Shown in pieces: positions 8,824-19,096 of a stretch of 64,000 nt of DNA. The notes beneath the pieces were generated by a model that ran no database searches, was not told the origin of the DNA, and was given only the letters and a program-made list of their open reading frames with translations. Made by a program: the position numbers and the translations under genes. Within the stretch, counting starts at the first letter, position 1, and the number at the start of each line of letters is the position of its first letter. Where the stretch lies: contig NZ_QPQT01000007.1 in assembly GCF_003605125.1 (NCBI RefSeq), positions 1 to 64,000 of the forward strand, written 5' to 3'. The DNA is from Shewanella algidipiscicola (lineage in GTDB: Bacteria; Pseudomonadota; Gammaproteobacteria; Enterobacterales; Shewanellaceae).

Positions 8824-8846
8824 CGAGCCGCTGGTGATGCGGCTCG
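8824..8846. terminator. Hairpin downstream of nadC
   Basis: CGAGCCGC (8824-8831) pairs perfectly with GCGGCTCG (8839-8846) across a 7-base loop. A second hairpin, TGAGGTGC with GCACCTCA, lies at 8861-8895. Together they sit just after the nadC stop. T-tracts on the minus strand are weak, so terminator function is likely but not certain. Confidence 0.45.
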
Positions 8847-8941
8847 ATAAGTCAGATAGATGAGGTGCTAGCGTATGGCCTTGAGCGGCACCTCATGCTT
8901 ATGGTGTAAGACTGATGACCTTGAGGGCGAGTCGGTTGGGG

Positions 8942-10302
<1,361 letters not shown>

Positions 10303-10878
10303 ATGAGTAAACTAACAATGCAAGATGATGGCTGGGTCAGCCATGCAAGGCGCTGTGTATCGCCACACTTTAATCCGCGGCCTCATGGCGAGGTGAGCTT
10401 ATTAGTGATCCACAACATTAGCTTACCTGCGGGTCAATTTGGTTTGCCTTATATTGACCAACTGTTTCAAGGCTGCATCGATGTGAGCGCTGACGACAGC
10501 TTTTGTGAGTTGGCCCAATTAACGGTATCGGCCCATTTTTTAATTCGCCGTGATGGGGAGTTAGTGCAGTATGTCAGCTGCGATGACAGGGCTTGGCATG
10601 CGGGCGTGTCGTGCTATGAGGGGCGCGAGGGGTGTAATGATTTTGCCATAGGGGTCGAGTTAGAGGGCACGGACGATATTGCCTATACCTATGCCCAATA
10701 TGCGACATTACAACAATTAACCTTAGCCTTGTTTGACGCCTACCCTTTGCTCAATGGCGAGCGAATAGTAGGACACTGTGATATAGCGCCTGGGCGTAAA
10801 ACTGATCCTGGTGGAAGTTTTGACTGGTCTAGGTATAAAAAGAGTCTACTCGGCTATGCCGATAAGACCATTGATTGA
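10303..10878 (+). CDS. ampD: AmpD, 1,6-anhydro-N-acetylmuramyl-L-alanine amidase
   Basis: About 191 residues, cytoplasmic amidase_2 family zinc enzyme. It removes the peptide from anhydro-muropeptides during cell-wall recycling; its loss induces AmpC in species that have it. Zinc ligands fit HNISLP near residue 31, GHCD near 156 and DPGG near 167. The catalytic-site block AWHAGVS is present. An in-frame ATG at 10282 adds seven residues. I prefer 10303 because GAGG lies just before it and the protein then starts close to the E. coli N-terminus, but 10282 is possible. ampE follows after 18 bases. Confidence 0.92.
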   Translation: MSKLTMQDDGWVSHARRCVSPHFNPRPHGEVSLLVIHNISLPAGQFGLPYIDQLFQGCIDVSADDSFCELAQLTVSAHFLIRRDGELVQYVSCDDRAWHAGVSCYEGREGCNDFAIGVELEGTDDIAYTYAQYATLQQLTLALFDAYPLLNGERIVGHCDIAPGRKTDPGGSFDWSRYKKSLLGYADKTID

Positions 10879-10896
10879 CAAGGTAAGGAGACTGAG

Positions 10897-11748
10897 ATGG
10901 CGCTGTTTTCGTTGTTGATAGCGATTATGATTGAGCGGTTAAAATTGTTGCCACAAGCTTGGCAGTTAGAGACCTTGTTGGCTTGGTATAACAAGGCTTT
11001 TTTTGGTGATAACTCGCTGAAAAATGAGCCCATGATGCTGCTGGCGCTGTTGTTACCCGCGGTGAGTGTACAGGTGTTGGCTTGGTTTGTTGAAGGGATG
11101 TTTTGGGGGCTTATTAGCTTACTGTTATGGGTGGCGGTGGCGATTTTATGCTTTAGTCATCTCAAGCAGCGGCAAGTCTTTAAGCAGTATATTCAAGCGG
11201 CGTGCCGAGGAGATGTACAAGCATGTTATCACTTTGCCGAGGCACTTGATCCCAGCACTAATCTCGATGCGATATCGGAAACTGACTTAGGTGCTAAGGT
11301 GGGTCAGACCGTGGCTTGGGTTAATTATCGTTTTTATGGTGCAGTGGCGCTGTATTTAATTTTCTGTGGGCCTGCTGGCGCCGTGCTTTATTGTACCGTG
11401 CGTTATTTTTTTGATGAGGCCGCTAGCCAAAAAATCCGCTTACCGCTGGTGGACTCGGCGTTGACCGTGCTTGATTGGCTGCCGAGTCGCTTGATCGCGT
11501 TTGGTTATGTTTTGAGCGGCCATTTTTCGGCTGCATTTAGTCGTTGGCGCCGCTTGGCGCTGCAATGGCGAATGCCTGCCAGAAGCGTGATAGCCGAAGT
11601 GGCCTTGGCTGCCGAAACTATCGAGGCCTCATCGGCGACGCCCATATGTGTGCAATCGACTATCTCTTTGCTGCAGTTGAGTAAACGAAATTTTATCCTG
11701 TTAGTCACGGGATTATCTTTGTTAACGATATTTGGCGTGGTGGCATAG
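10897..11748 (+). CDS. ampE: AmpE, inner-membrane regulatory protein
   Basis: 283 residues (E. coli AmpE 284), a polytopic inner-membrane protein of the AmpE/CobD-like family. Hydrophobic spans lie near residues 45-85, 150-170 and at the C-terminus (FILLVTGLSLLTIFGVVA, about 266-283). The N-terminal region (LLIAIMIERLKLLPQAWQLE, in part) matches AmpE. AAGGAG sits well before the ATG. The molecular role is unsettled; it is co-transcribed with ampD. A strong inverted repeat without a T-tract follows at 11779-11818. Confidence 0.85.
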   Translation: MALFSLLIAIMIERLKLLPQAWQLETLLAWYNKAFFGDNSLKNEPMMLLALLLPAVSVQVLAWFVEGMFWGLISLLLWVAVAILCFSHLKQRQVFKQYIQAACRGDVQACYHFAEALDPSTNLDAISETDLGAKVGQTVAWVNYRFYGAVALYLIFCGPAGAVLYCTVRYFFDEAASQKIRLPLVDSALTVLDWLPSRLIAFGYVLSGHFSAAFSRWRRLALQWRMPARSVIAEVALAAETIEASSATPICVQSTISLLQLSKRNFILLVTGLSLLTIFGVVA

Positions 11749-11778
11749 CGCCACCGACTTACATCAGGATAGCGTGCG

Positions 11779-11818
11779 AGGGGGTTGACCTTGTTATTGG
11801 TAAATGGTCAGACCCCCT
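11779..11818. repeat. Inverted repeat after ampE
   Basis: AGGGGGTTGACC and GGTCAGACCCCCT pair with one bulged base around a 15-base loop. There is no T-tract on either strand. It may be an mRNA-stabilising hairpin or a Rho-dependent end of ampDE. Confidence 0.5.
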
Positions 11819-11895
11819 GCGGCAAAATATCAGCTATCCTCACAAATCCTGAGGCAACATGAAGCAGATCACGAACTAGACATCTCAAATGTGAT

Positions 11896-11938
11896 TTGAT
11901 AAAGTGCGCTCAGTCAATTAAATTGGTAAGACCAATTT
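11896..11938 (+). promoter_or_regulatory. pdhR promoter with PdhR operator
   Basis: TTGATA (11896-11901) and TAAATT (11919-11924) are 17 bp apart and form a sigma-70 promoter. AAATTGGTAAGACCAATTT at 11920-11938 is a perfect palindrome (8-bp arms, AAG centre) matching the PdhR consensus ATTGGTNNNACCAAT. It overlaps the -10 and the predicted start, so PdhR without pyruvate would block transcription of pdhR and the aceEF genes behind it. Confidence 0.88.
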
Positions 11939-11959
11939 ACAATAGGAGCTGAGGCCCAT

Positions 11960-12712
11960 ATGGCTTATAGCAAAATCACCCAGCCAAAAATCTCTGACGT
12001 GATCATGGGTCAGTTGGAGCAGATGATCCTTGAGGGGAGTCTGCAACCGGGACAAAAATTACCGCCAGAGCGTGAATTGGCACTGCAATTTGAAGTCTCT
12101 CGACCCTCTCTTCGTGAAGCCATTCAAAAGTTAGAAGCAAAAGGATTGTTGCTCCGTCGTCAAGGCGGTGGCACTTATGTCAAAGAGCAACTTTGGCAGA
12201 GTTTGGCCGATCCTATTGTGGAGCTGATGCACAGCGATTCTGAGAGTCAATACGACCTACTCGAGTTTCGTCACGCCACTGAAGGCATGATGGCTTATTT
12301 TGCGGCGCTTCGGGGTACCGATGCGGATATGCAAAACATCAAACAAAAAATCCAAGCGGTAGAAGCCGCTCCGAATATTGAGGAGCAGGCCGAAGCGATC
12401 GTGTGTTTTTATCGCGCGGTTGCCGAGGCATCGCACAATGTGGCGATGCTACACTTGGTACTGAGTTTATCTCCCGTGCTGCATAAGAATGTGGCGCAAA
12501 ACTTAGAGTTGCTTAAGCGTAGAGCTGACGCCTCTAAGATGGCAAATGAGCATCGGCGAGATTTACTTGCCGCTATCGTGCGCCGCGATCCCGAAGCAGC
12601 AAGAGAAGCCTCGAACGAACATTTAAGTTATATCGAGGAAGTGATGTTGTCTGTACGGGAAGAAGACAGTCGGTTGCAGCGTAGTCTGCGCCGCCTAAAA
12701 AGTGGCGTTTAG
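11960..12712 (+). CDS. pdhR: PdhR, pyruvate-responsive GntR-family repressor
   Basis: 250 residues (E. coli 254). An N-terminal GntR winged helix-turn-helix (about 8-75, with PGQKLPPERELALQFEVSR and RPSLREAIQKLEAKGLL) is followed by an FCD ligand domain (about 95-225). Pyruvate releases PdhR from DNA. It lies directly upstream of aceE, and a perfect PdhR box lies 22 bases before its ATG. GGAGCTGAGGCCC precedes the start. A hairpin at the stop codon separates it from aceE. Confidence 0.95.
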   Translation: MAYSKITQPKISDVIMGQLEQMILEGSLQPGQKLPPERELALQFEVSRPSLREAIQKLEAKGLLLRRQGGGTYVKEQLWQSLADPIVELMHSDSESQYDLLEFRHATEGMMAYFAALRGTDADMQNIKQKIQAVEAAPNIEEQAEAIVCFYRAVAEASHNVAMLHLVLSLSPVLHKNVAQNLELLKRRADASKMANEHRRDLLAAIVRRDPEAAREASNEHLSYIEEVMLSVREEDSRLQRSLRRLKSGV

Positions 12713-12737
12713 GCAGTTACTTTAAACGCCATTTTTT
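12703..12737 (+). terminator. pdhR terminator/attenuator
   Basis: TGGCGTTTA (12703-12711) pairs with TAAACGCCA (12723-12731) and is followed by TTTTTT. The stem begins inside the last pdhR codons. It probably ends some pdhR transcripts before aceE and so sets the ratio of repressor to enzyme. Confidence 0.75.
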
Positions 12738-12782
12738 ATCACTTAATTCATATTATTCATGTATATAGGGAAGGACTGCGAA

Positions 12783-15449
12783 ATGTCTGAACATATGCTA
12801 CAAGATTTAGATCCGTTAGAGACTCAAGAGTGGGTTGATTCACTGCAAGCTGTATTAGAGCAGGAAGGCCCAGAGCGTGCTCATTATCTGTTAGAAAAGC
12901 TAATTGATAAGGCGCGTCGTAACGGTACCCATCTACCTTATAAAGCGACGACCGCGTATTTAAATACGATTCCAGCTGGCCAAGAGCCACATATGCCGGG
13001 CAATCAAGAGATGGAGCGTCGTATTCGCGCTATCGTGCGCTGGAACGCTTTGGCTATGGTACTGCGCGGATCGAAAAAAGATCTTGAGCTAGGTGGTCAC
13101 ATTTCCAGTTTCGCCTCTAGTGCCACGATTTACGATGTGTGTTTTAACCATTTCTTCCGTGCGCCTAATGAAAAAGATGGCGGCGATTTGGTTTATTTCC
13201 AAGGTCATATTGCACCGGGTATCTACTCGCGTTCATTCCTTGAAGGGCGTATTACCGAAGATCAGATGAACAACTTCCGTCAAGAAGTTGATGGCAAAGG
13301 TCTCTCTTCATACCCACACCCTAAGTTGATGCCTGACTACTGGCAGTTCCCGACGGTTTCTATGGGTCTTGGTCCAATTCAAGCGATTTACCAAGCCCGT
13401 TACCTTAAGTATCTTACCGACCGTGGTCTGAAAGATTGCTCTGAGCAAACCGTATACTGCTTCTTGGGTGATGGTGAGTGTGATGAGCCTGAAACCTTAG
13501 GTGCCATCGGCCTTGCTGCCCGTGAAGAGCTGGATAACTTGGTGTTTATCGTTAACTGTAACTTACAGCGTCTCGATGGTCCTGTTCGTGGTAACGGTAA
13601 GATCATCCAAGAGCTTGAAGGTGAATTCCGCGGCGCAGGCTGGGAAGCGGTTAAAGTGATTTGGGGTCGCTACTGGGATCCACTATTGGCGCGTGACACT
13701 AGCGGCAAGCTACTGCAGTTGATGGAAGAAACCGTTGATGGTGAATACCAAAACTGTAAAGCCAAAGGCGGCGCGTATACGCGTGAGCACTTCTTTGGTA
13801 AGTACCCGGAGACTGCCGAGATGGTGGCTAACATGTCAGATGATGACATTTGGCGTCTAAATCGTGGTGGTCATGACCCTGTTAAGATTTTTGCTGCGCT
13901 GCAGCATGCTAAAAACACTAAGGGGCGTCCAACGGTTATCCTTGCTAAAACCGTAAAAGGTTATGGTATGGGTGATGCGGGTGAAGGTAAAAACATCGCC
14001 CACAACGTGAAGAAGATGGGTGTTGAATCACTTAAATATTTCCGCGATCGTTTCAATATTCCGATCCCTGATGACCAGTTAGAAGATATTCCTTTCTATC
14101 ATCCAGGTGCCGATTCTGAAGAGGTTAAGTACCTCAAAGCGCGTCGTGAAGAGCTGCATGGAGCAATGCCTGCGCGTCGCTCTAAATTCTCAGAAGATCT
14201 AGAGGTGCCATCACTGAAGATTTTTGACTCGGTGCTTAAAGGCTCTAACGGCCGTGAAATTTCAAGCACCATGGCGTTTGTGCGTATTTTGACTGCACTG
14301 CTCAAAGACAAGAAGATCGGTAAGCGTATCGTGCCGATTATTCCTGATGAAGCGCGTACTTTTGGTATGGAAGGTCTGTTCCGTCAAGTGGGTATTTACG
14401 CACACGAAGGGCAGAAGTATATCCCACAAGACTCTGATCAAGTGGCTTACTACCGCGAAGATAAGTCGGGCCAAGTACTGCAAGAAGGGATTAACGAACT
14501 AGGTGCAATGTCATCTTGGGTCGCGGCGGCAACCAGTTATTCGGTTAACGACATGCCAACGATCCCTTTCTATATCTATTACTCTATGTTTGGTTTCCAA
14601 CGTATTGGTGATATGGCATGGGCTGCGGGTGATATGCGTGCGCGTGGCTTTATGGTCGGTGGCACGTCAGGGCGTACCACGCTTAACGGCGAAGGTCTGC
14701 AGCATCAAGATGGTCACAGCCATGTATTAGCCAACACGATTCCAAACTGTATCTCTTATGATCCCACTTACGGTTATGAGATTGCGGTTGTGGTTCAAGA
14801 TGGTATCCGTCGTATGTATGGCGAAAACCAAGAAGATATCTTCTACTACTTGACCACAATGAACGAAAACTACGTTCAGCCAGAAATGCCTGAAGGCGCA
14901 GAAGAGGGTATCGTTAAAGGTATCTACAAGCTTGAGTCCGTTTCGGGCAGCGGCAAGGGTAAGGTACAGCTTATGGGCTGTGGCACCATCTTTGAGCAAG
15001 TGCGTAAAGCGGCGCAAGCGCTGGCAAAAGATTTCGGTATTTCCTCTGATGTATTCAGCGTTACCAGCTTTAACGAGCTAACTCGCGACGGTCAAGCGGC
15101 AGAGCGTTACAACATGCTGCACCCAACCGAAACGCCTAAGCAAGCTTATATTAGCCAAGTGCTATCGAGTGATGCTCCTGCGATTGTGGCGACGGACTAC
15201 ATGAAGATATACGGCGAGCAACTGCGTGCTTATATCCCAACAGACTACAAAGTACTAGGTACTGACGGTTTCGGCCGCTCTGACAGTCGCGATAACTTAC
15301 GTCATCACTTTGAAGTGGACGCCAAGTTTATTGTTATCGCTGCACTTAAGTCACTCGTTGACCGCAACGAATTGCCAGTGGATGTGTTGACTAAAGCGAT
15401 TGCTGAATACGGCATCGACGTTGACAAGATCAACCCACAGTACGCGTAA
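12783..15449 (+). CDS. aceE: AceE, pyruvate dehydrogenase E1 (homodimeric)
   Basis: 888 residues (E. coli 887). The thiamine-diphosphate enzyme decarboxylates pyruvate and acetylates the lipoyl groups of AceF. The ThDP motif is GDGECDEPE...VNCN (about 225-260). [15 protein letters not shown] near the N-terminus and the [20 protein letters not shown] loop near 630-650 are E1 hallmarks. A frame-compatible ATG at 12759 exists, but AAGGA is 8-9 bases before the ATG at 12783, which also gives the family N-terminus ([17 protein letters not shown]). aceF follows after 11 bases. Confidence 0.97.
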   Translation: MSEHMLQDLDPLETQEWVDSLQAVLEQEGPERAHYLLEKLIDKARRNGTHLPYKATTAYLNTIPAGQEPHMPGNQEMERRIRAIVRWNALAMVLRGSKKDLELGGHISSFASSATIYDVCFNHFFRAPNEKDGGDLVYFQGHIAPGIYSRSFLEGRITEDQMNNFRQEVDGKGLSSYPHPKLMPDYWQFPTVSMGLGPIQAIYQARYLKYLTDRGLKDCSEQTVYCFLGDGECDEPETLGAIGLAAREELDNLVFIVNCNLQRLDGPVRGNGKIIQELEGEFRGAGWEAVKVIWGRYWDPLLARDTSGKLLQLMEETVDGEYQNCKAKGGAYTREHFFGKYPETAEMVANMSDDDIWRLNRGGHDPVKIFAALQHAKNTKGRPTVILAKTVKGYGMGDAGEGKNIAHNVKKMGVESLKYFRDRFNIPIPDDQLEDIPFYHPGADSEEVKYLKARREELHGAMPARRSKFSEDLEVPSLKIFDSVLKGSNGREISSTMAFVRILTALLKDKKIGKRIVPIIPDEARTFGMEGLFRQVGIYAHEGQKYIPQDSDQVAYYREDKSGQVLQEGINELGAMSSWVAAATSYSVNDMPTIPFYIYYSMFGFQRIGDMAWAAGDMRARGFMVGGTSGRTTLNGEGLQHQDGHSHVLANTIPNCISYDPTYGYEIAVVVQDGIRRMYGENQEDIFYYLTTMNENYVQPEMPEGAEEGIVKGIYKLESVSGSGKGKVQLMGCGTIFEQVRKAAQALAKDFGISSDVFSVTSFNELTRDGQAAERYNMLHPTETPKQAYISQVLSSDAPAIVATDYMKIYGEQLRAYIPTDYKVLGTDGFGRSDSRDNLRHHFEVDAKFIVIAALKSLVDRNELPVDVLTKAIAEYGIDVDKINPQYA

Positions 15450-15460
15450 GGGAACAGATA

Positions 15461-17434
15461 ATGGCTGAATTAAAAGAAGTGTTAGTCCCCGATATTGGTG
15501 GGGATGAAGTACAAGTTATCGAGATCTGCGTTGCTGTCGGTGACAGTATCGAAGCAGAAGAGTCGATCATTACGGTAGAAAGCGATAAGGCGACCATGGA
15601 TATTCCTGCGCCTTTCGCTGGCACCCTTGCTGAGCTGAAAGTGGCCGTAGGCGACACAGTGTCAGAAGGCACCTTGATTGCGATGATGAGCGCCGCGGGG
15701 GCAGAGACTGCAGCGCCTGCGCCAGCAGCAGAAACGCCAGCTCCAGCCGCACCTGCCGCTGAGCCGACGCCTGTAGCCGCGCCAGTTGCTGCAGCGCCAT
15801 CGGCGTCACAGATTATTGAAGTGACCGTGCCCGATATCGGCGATGCGTCCGATGTGGATGTGATAGAAGTATTAGTGGCCGTGGGCGACAGTATCGATGT
15901 GGATACTGGGCTTATCACTCTTGAAACCGATAAAGCCACCATGGAGGTGCCTGCACCTGCTGCGGGTGTGGTGACTGAACTGAAAGTCGCTGTGGGCGAT
16001 AAGGTGTCTCAAGGCTCGCTAGTATTGATGCTGCAAGTTGCTGGCGGTGAAGCCGCTGCACCTGCACCGGTTGCAGAGGCTGCTCCAGCGCCTGCGGCCG
16101 CGCAAGCAGCAACTAGGGTTGAAGTGAAAGAGATTGCCGTACCAGATATTGGCGATGCCGCTGATGTCGATGTGATTGAAGTGCTGGTGGCTGTGGGCGA
16201 TATGATTGAAGCCGACCAAGGCCTTATCACGCTTGAAACCGACAAAGCGACCATGGAAGTGCCAGCGCCGTTTGCCGGTAAACTGGTATCGTTAACGGTG
16301 AAGGTGGGCGATAAAGTTTCTCAAGGTAGTGTTATCGCAACAGTTGAGACTCAGTCAGCTGCGCCAGCTGCAGCGCCTACACCAGCCGCAGCGCCTGCGC
16401 CAGTTGCCCCTGCGGCGCCAGCACAGGCTCCTACTGCACAGGCTCCTACTGCAAGTAAGCCGCCAGTACCGCATCACCCAAGTGCCGGTAGCACTCCTAA
16501 TACAGGCGCGGTACATGCCTCACCTGCCGTGCGCCGTTTAGCGCGCGAATTTGGTGCCGACTTAAACTTGGTCACAGGGACTGGGCGTAAAGGACGTATT
16601 CTTAAGGAAGACGTACAAGCGTTTATCAAGTATGAGCTAAGCCGTCCAAAAGCCACCGCGGCGACAGCCGTTGCGGGTGGCGCTGGTGGGCTCAATGTGA
16701 TTGCCGCGCCTAAGGTTGATTTTGCTAAGTTTGGCGAAGTGGAAGAAGTACCACTAAGCCGTATTCAGAAGATCTCGGGTCCAAACCTTCACCGTAACTG
16801 GGTCACGATTCCCCATGTGACACAGTTCGATGAGGCCGATATCACTGAGATGGAAGCGTTCCGTAAGCAGCAAAATGAGCTGGCGGCTAAGCAGAAGAGC
16901 GGCATCAAGATCACCCCATTGGTGTTTATGATGAAAGCCGTTGCTAAGACACTGCAACAGTTCCCGGTGTTCAACGCTAGCTTGAGCCCTGATGGCGAGT
17001 CGCTGATCAAGAAGAAGTATTACCACATTGGTGTGGCGGTCGATACGCCTAACGGCTTGGTCGTACCGGTTGTACGTGATGTCGATAAGAAAGGCATTCT
17101 TGAATTATCTGCCGAGCTGATGGAGATCTCTATCAAGGCCCGTGACGGTAAGCTAAAAGCGACCGACATGCAGGGCAGCTGTTTCACCATCTCTAGCCTC
17201 GGCGGTATTGGTGGTACGGCATTTACACCGATTGTGAATTACCCTGATGTGGCGATTCTTGGTGTGTCTAAGTCAGAGATTAAACCTAAGTGGAATGGTA
17301 AAGATTTCGAGCCTAAGTTAATGTTGCCGCTGTCTTTATCTTATGATCACCGCGTTATCGATGGCGCTATGGCTGCACGCTTCAGTGTGACGCTGTCAAG
17401 TATGCTGTCCGACATACGTACACTTATTTTGTAA
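15461..17434 (+). CDS. aceF: AceF, dihydrolipoamide acetyltransferase (E2)
   Basis: 657 residues. Three N-terminal lipoyl domains each carry a DKA lipoylation motif (Lys43, then near 156 and 260), joined by long Ala/Pro linkers (about 80-115, 190-212, 300-345). A peripheral-subunit-binding domain follows (about 350-387, [11 protein letters not shown] and [11 protein letters not shown]), then the catalytic domain (about 425-657) with the active-site His in YDHRVIDGA. It transfers acetyl groups to CoA and is the core of the pyruvate dehydrogenase complex. The second and third lipoyl domains are nearly identical to each other and less like the first. Confidence 0.97.
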   Translation: MAELKEVLVPDIGGDEVQVIEICVAVGDSIEAEESIITVESDKATMDIPAPFAGTLAELKVAVGDTVSEGTLIAMMSAAGAETAAPAPAAETPAPAAPAAEPTPVAAPVAAAPSASQIIEVTVPDIGDASDVDVIEVLVAVGDSIDVDTGLITLETDKATMEVPAPAAGVVTELKVAVGDKVSQGSLVLMLQVAGGEAAAPAPVAEAAPAPAAAQAATRVEVKEIAVPDIGDAADVDVIEVLVAVGDMIEADQGLITLETDKATMEVPAPFAGKLVSLTVKVGDKVSQGSVIATVETQSAAPAAAPTPAAAPAPVAPAAPAQAPTAQAPTASKPPVPHHPSAGSTPNTGAVHASPAVRRLAREFGADLNLVTGTGRKGRILKEDVQAFIKYELSRPKATAATAVAGGAGGLNVIAAPKVDFAKFGEVEEVPLSRIQKISGPNLHRNWVTIPHVTQFDEADITEMEAFRKQQNELAAKQKSGIKITPLVFMMKAVAKTLQQFPVFNASLSPDGESLIKKKYYHIGVAVDTPNGLVVPVVRDVDKKGILELSAELMEISIKARDGKLKATDMQGSCFTISSLGGIGGTAFTPIVNYPDVAILGVSKSEIKPKWNGKDFEPKLMLPLSLSYDHRVIDGAMAARFSVTLSSMLSDIRTLIL

Positions 17435-17439
17435 TGATT

Positions 17440-17468
17440 AAGGCTACTCAGGTTGAGTAGCCTTTTGT
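17440..17468 (+). terminator. aceF intrinsic terminator
   Basis: AAGGCTACTCA pairs perfectly with TGAGTAGCCTT around a 3-base loop, followed by TTTTGTTT. It separates aceF from lpdA, so lpdA probably has its own promoter as well. Confidence 0.85.
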
Positions 17469-17537
17469 TTAACTCGTTGAAAGGTTAAAATGCGGCCACC
17501 TTACAAGAACATACGTTCAAAAGCTGGCGTCATATAG

Positions 17538-17562
17538 CGTTGGGCCGGAATTCCTCCCAACG
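17538..17562 (+). promoter_or_regulatory. Hairpin in the lpdA leader
   Basis: CGTTGGG (17538-17544) pairs with CCCAACG (17556-17562), with the palindrome GGAATTCC inside the loop. It lies 24 bases before the lpdA ATG and just upstream of its AGAGGAAAG ribosome site. It could affect stability or translation of the lpdA mRNA. Function not known. Confidence 0.4.
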
Positions 17563-17586
17563 GAATGAAAAAGAATAGAGGAAAGC

Positions 17587-19014
17587 ATGAGTAACGAAAT
17601 CAAAACTCAGGTAGTGGTATTAGGGGCGGGTCCTGCTGGCTATTCAGCGGCATTTCGTGCTGCCGATTTAGGGCTAGAGACTGTGATCGTTGAGCGTTTT
17701 AGCACCCTTGGTGGTGTTTGTCTAAACGTCGGCTGTATCCCATCAAAAGCACTGCTACACGTATCTAAAGTGATTGAAGAAGCGAAAGCGATTGCTAACC
17801 ACGGTGTGGTGTTTGGCGAACCACAGATCGATCTTGATAAACTGCGTGAGTTTAAGCAAAGCGTCATCAGCCAGTTGACAGGAGGTCTTGGCGGCATGTC
17901 TAAGATGCGTAAAGTTGACGTCGTTAATGGCCTAGGTAAGTTTACTGGCCCTAACACGCTTGAAGTGGCCGGTGAAGATGGTGTTAAAGTGATTCACTTT
18001 GAAAAAGCCATTATCGCTGCGGGCTCTCGTCCAATCCAGCTCCCTTTTATTCCTCATGAAGATCCACGCATTTGGGATTCAACTGATGCGCTAGAGCTGA
18101 AAGAAGTGCCAGGTAAGTTGCTCGTTATGGGGGGCGGTATTATCGGTCTAGAGATGGGTACTGTGTACTCTTCACTGGGTAGCGAAATTGATGTAGTTGA
18201 GATGTTCGACCAAGTGATCCCTGCTGCCGATAAAGATATCGTGCGCGTGTACACTAAGAAAATTAAGAAGAAGTTTAACCTGATTCTTGAAACAAAAGTG
18301 ACCGCAGTAGAAGCCAAAGAAGATGGTATCTATGTGTCAATGGAAGGCAAAAAAGCCCCGGCTGAGCCTGTTCGTTATGACGCTGTATTGGTTGCCATTG
18401 GTCGTACACCAAACGGTAAGTTAATCGACGCCGATAAAGCGGGTGTTAACATCGACGAGCGTGGCTTTATCAATGTGGATAAGCAGTTACGCACTAACGT
18501 GCCACACATCTTCGCTATTGGTGATATCGTCGGTCAACCTATGCTGGCTCACAAAGGTGTGCATGAAGGCCATGTTGCCGCTGAAGTGATTGCGGGCATG
18601 AAGCACTACTTCGATCCAAAAGTGATCCCATCAATTGCATACACTGACCCAGAAGTGGCTTGGGTAGGTGTTACCGAGAAAGAAGCTAAAGAGCAAGGCA
18701 TTGCTTATGAAACAGCAACTTTCCCATGGGCTGCTAGTGGTCGTGCGATCGCTTCAGACTGCTCTGAAGGTATGACTAAGCTGATCTTTGATAAAGAGAC
18801 TCACCGCGTTATTGGTGGTGCTATCGTGGGTGTTAACGGTGGCGAACTACTGGGTGAAATCGGCCTTGCAATCGAAATGGGTTGTGATGCAGAAGATTTG
18901 GCGCTGACTATTCATGCTCATCCAACCTTACATGAGTCAGTAGGTCTTGCTGCTGAAATTTATGAAGGTTCAATTACTGATTTGCCAAATCCAAAGGCAA
19001 AGAAGAAAAAATAA
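17587..19014 (+). CDS. lpdA: Lpd, dihydrolipoamide dehydrogenase (E3)
   Basis: 475 residues. The FAD flavoenzyme reoxidises dihydrolipoyl groups of pyruvate and 2-oxoglutarate dehydrogenases and of the glycine cleavage system, passing electrons to NAD+. An N-terminal FAD-binding GAGPAGYSAA motif, the redox disulfide GGVCLNVGCIPSKAL (about 41-55), an NAD-binding GGGIIGLEMG near 182 and the C-terminal HAHPTLHE active-site block are all present. AGAGGAAAGC precedes the ATG. The separate leader and upstream terminator fit its use by several complexes. Confidence 0.97.
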   Translation: MSNEIKTQVVVLGAGPAGYSAAFRAADLGLETVIVERFSTLGGVCLNVGCIPSKALLHVSKVIEEAKAIANHGVVFGEPQIDLDKLREFKQSVISQLTGGLGGMSKMRKVDVVNGLGKFTGPNTLEVAGEDGVKVIHFEKAIIAAGSRPIQLPFIPHEDPRIWDSTDALELKEVPGKLLVMGGGIIGLEMGTVYSSLGSEIDVVEMFDQVIPAADKDIVRVYTKKIKKKFNLILETKVTAVEAKEDGIYVSMEGKKAPAEPVRYDAVLVAIGRTPNGKLIDADKAGVNIDERGFINVDKQLRTNVPHIFAIGDIVGQPMLAHKGVHEGHVAAEVIAGMKHYFDPKVIPSIAYTDPEVAWVGVTEKEAKEQGIAYETATFPWAASGRAIASDCSEGMTKLIFDKETHRVIGGAIVGVNGGELLGEIGLAIEMGCDAEDLALTIHAHPTLHESVGLAAEIYEGSITDLPNPKAKKKK

Positions 19015-19025
19015 CTGCAGTTATT

Positions 19026-19048
19026 AAAAAAAAGCGCTCATTGAGCGC
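19026..19048 (+). terminator. lpdA intrinsic terminator
   Basis: AAAAAAGCGCTC and GAGCGCTTTTTT pair around a short loop with A- and T-tracts on both sides; it could work in both directions. Confidence 0.92.
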
Positions 19049-19096
19049 TTTTTTTTTGCTAATCTAACTCTTACATTGTTTTATCATTTCCGTTAC

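Larger units (their letters stand above)
7663..8941. other. 1.28-kb region without an assigned gene (pilA-nadC)
   Basis: No reading frame of normal length. It holds the pilA promoter region, a 7-bp tandem repeat (7908-7935), three TTAAC direct repeats 11 bp apart (8000-8027), a possible 24-codon ORF with a good ribosome site (8424-8498), an 18-bp direct repeat (8651 and 8691) and two hairpins before nadC (8824-8846 and 8861-8895). It is long for a genome as compact as the rest of this window. Confidence 0.6.

Noticed and set aside
11779..11818. Second PdhR site
   Set aside because: ATTGGTAAATGGTCAGACC lacks the second half in the right orientation; it belongs to the loop and arm of a hairpin.
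15430..15942. A 170-codon frame on the minus strand inside aceF
   Set aside because: It mirrors the Ala/Pro linker and lipoyl repeats of AceF; low-complexity GC-rich codons keep the reverse frame open.
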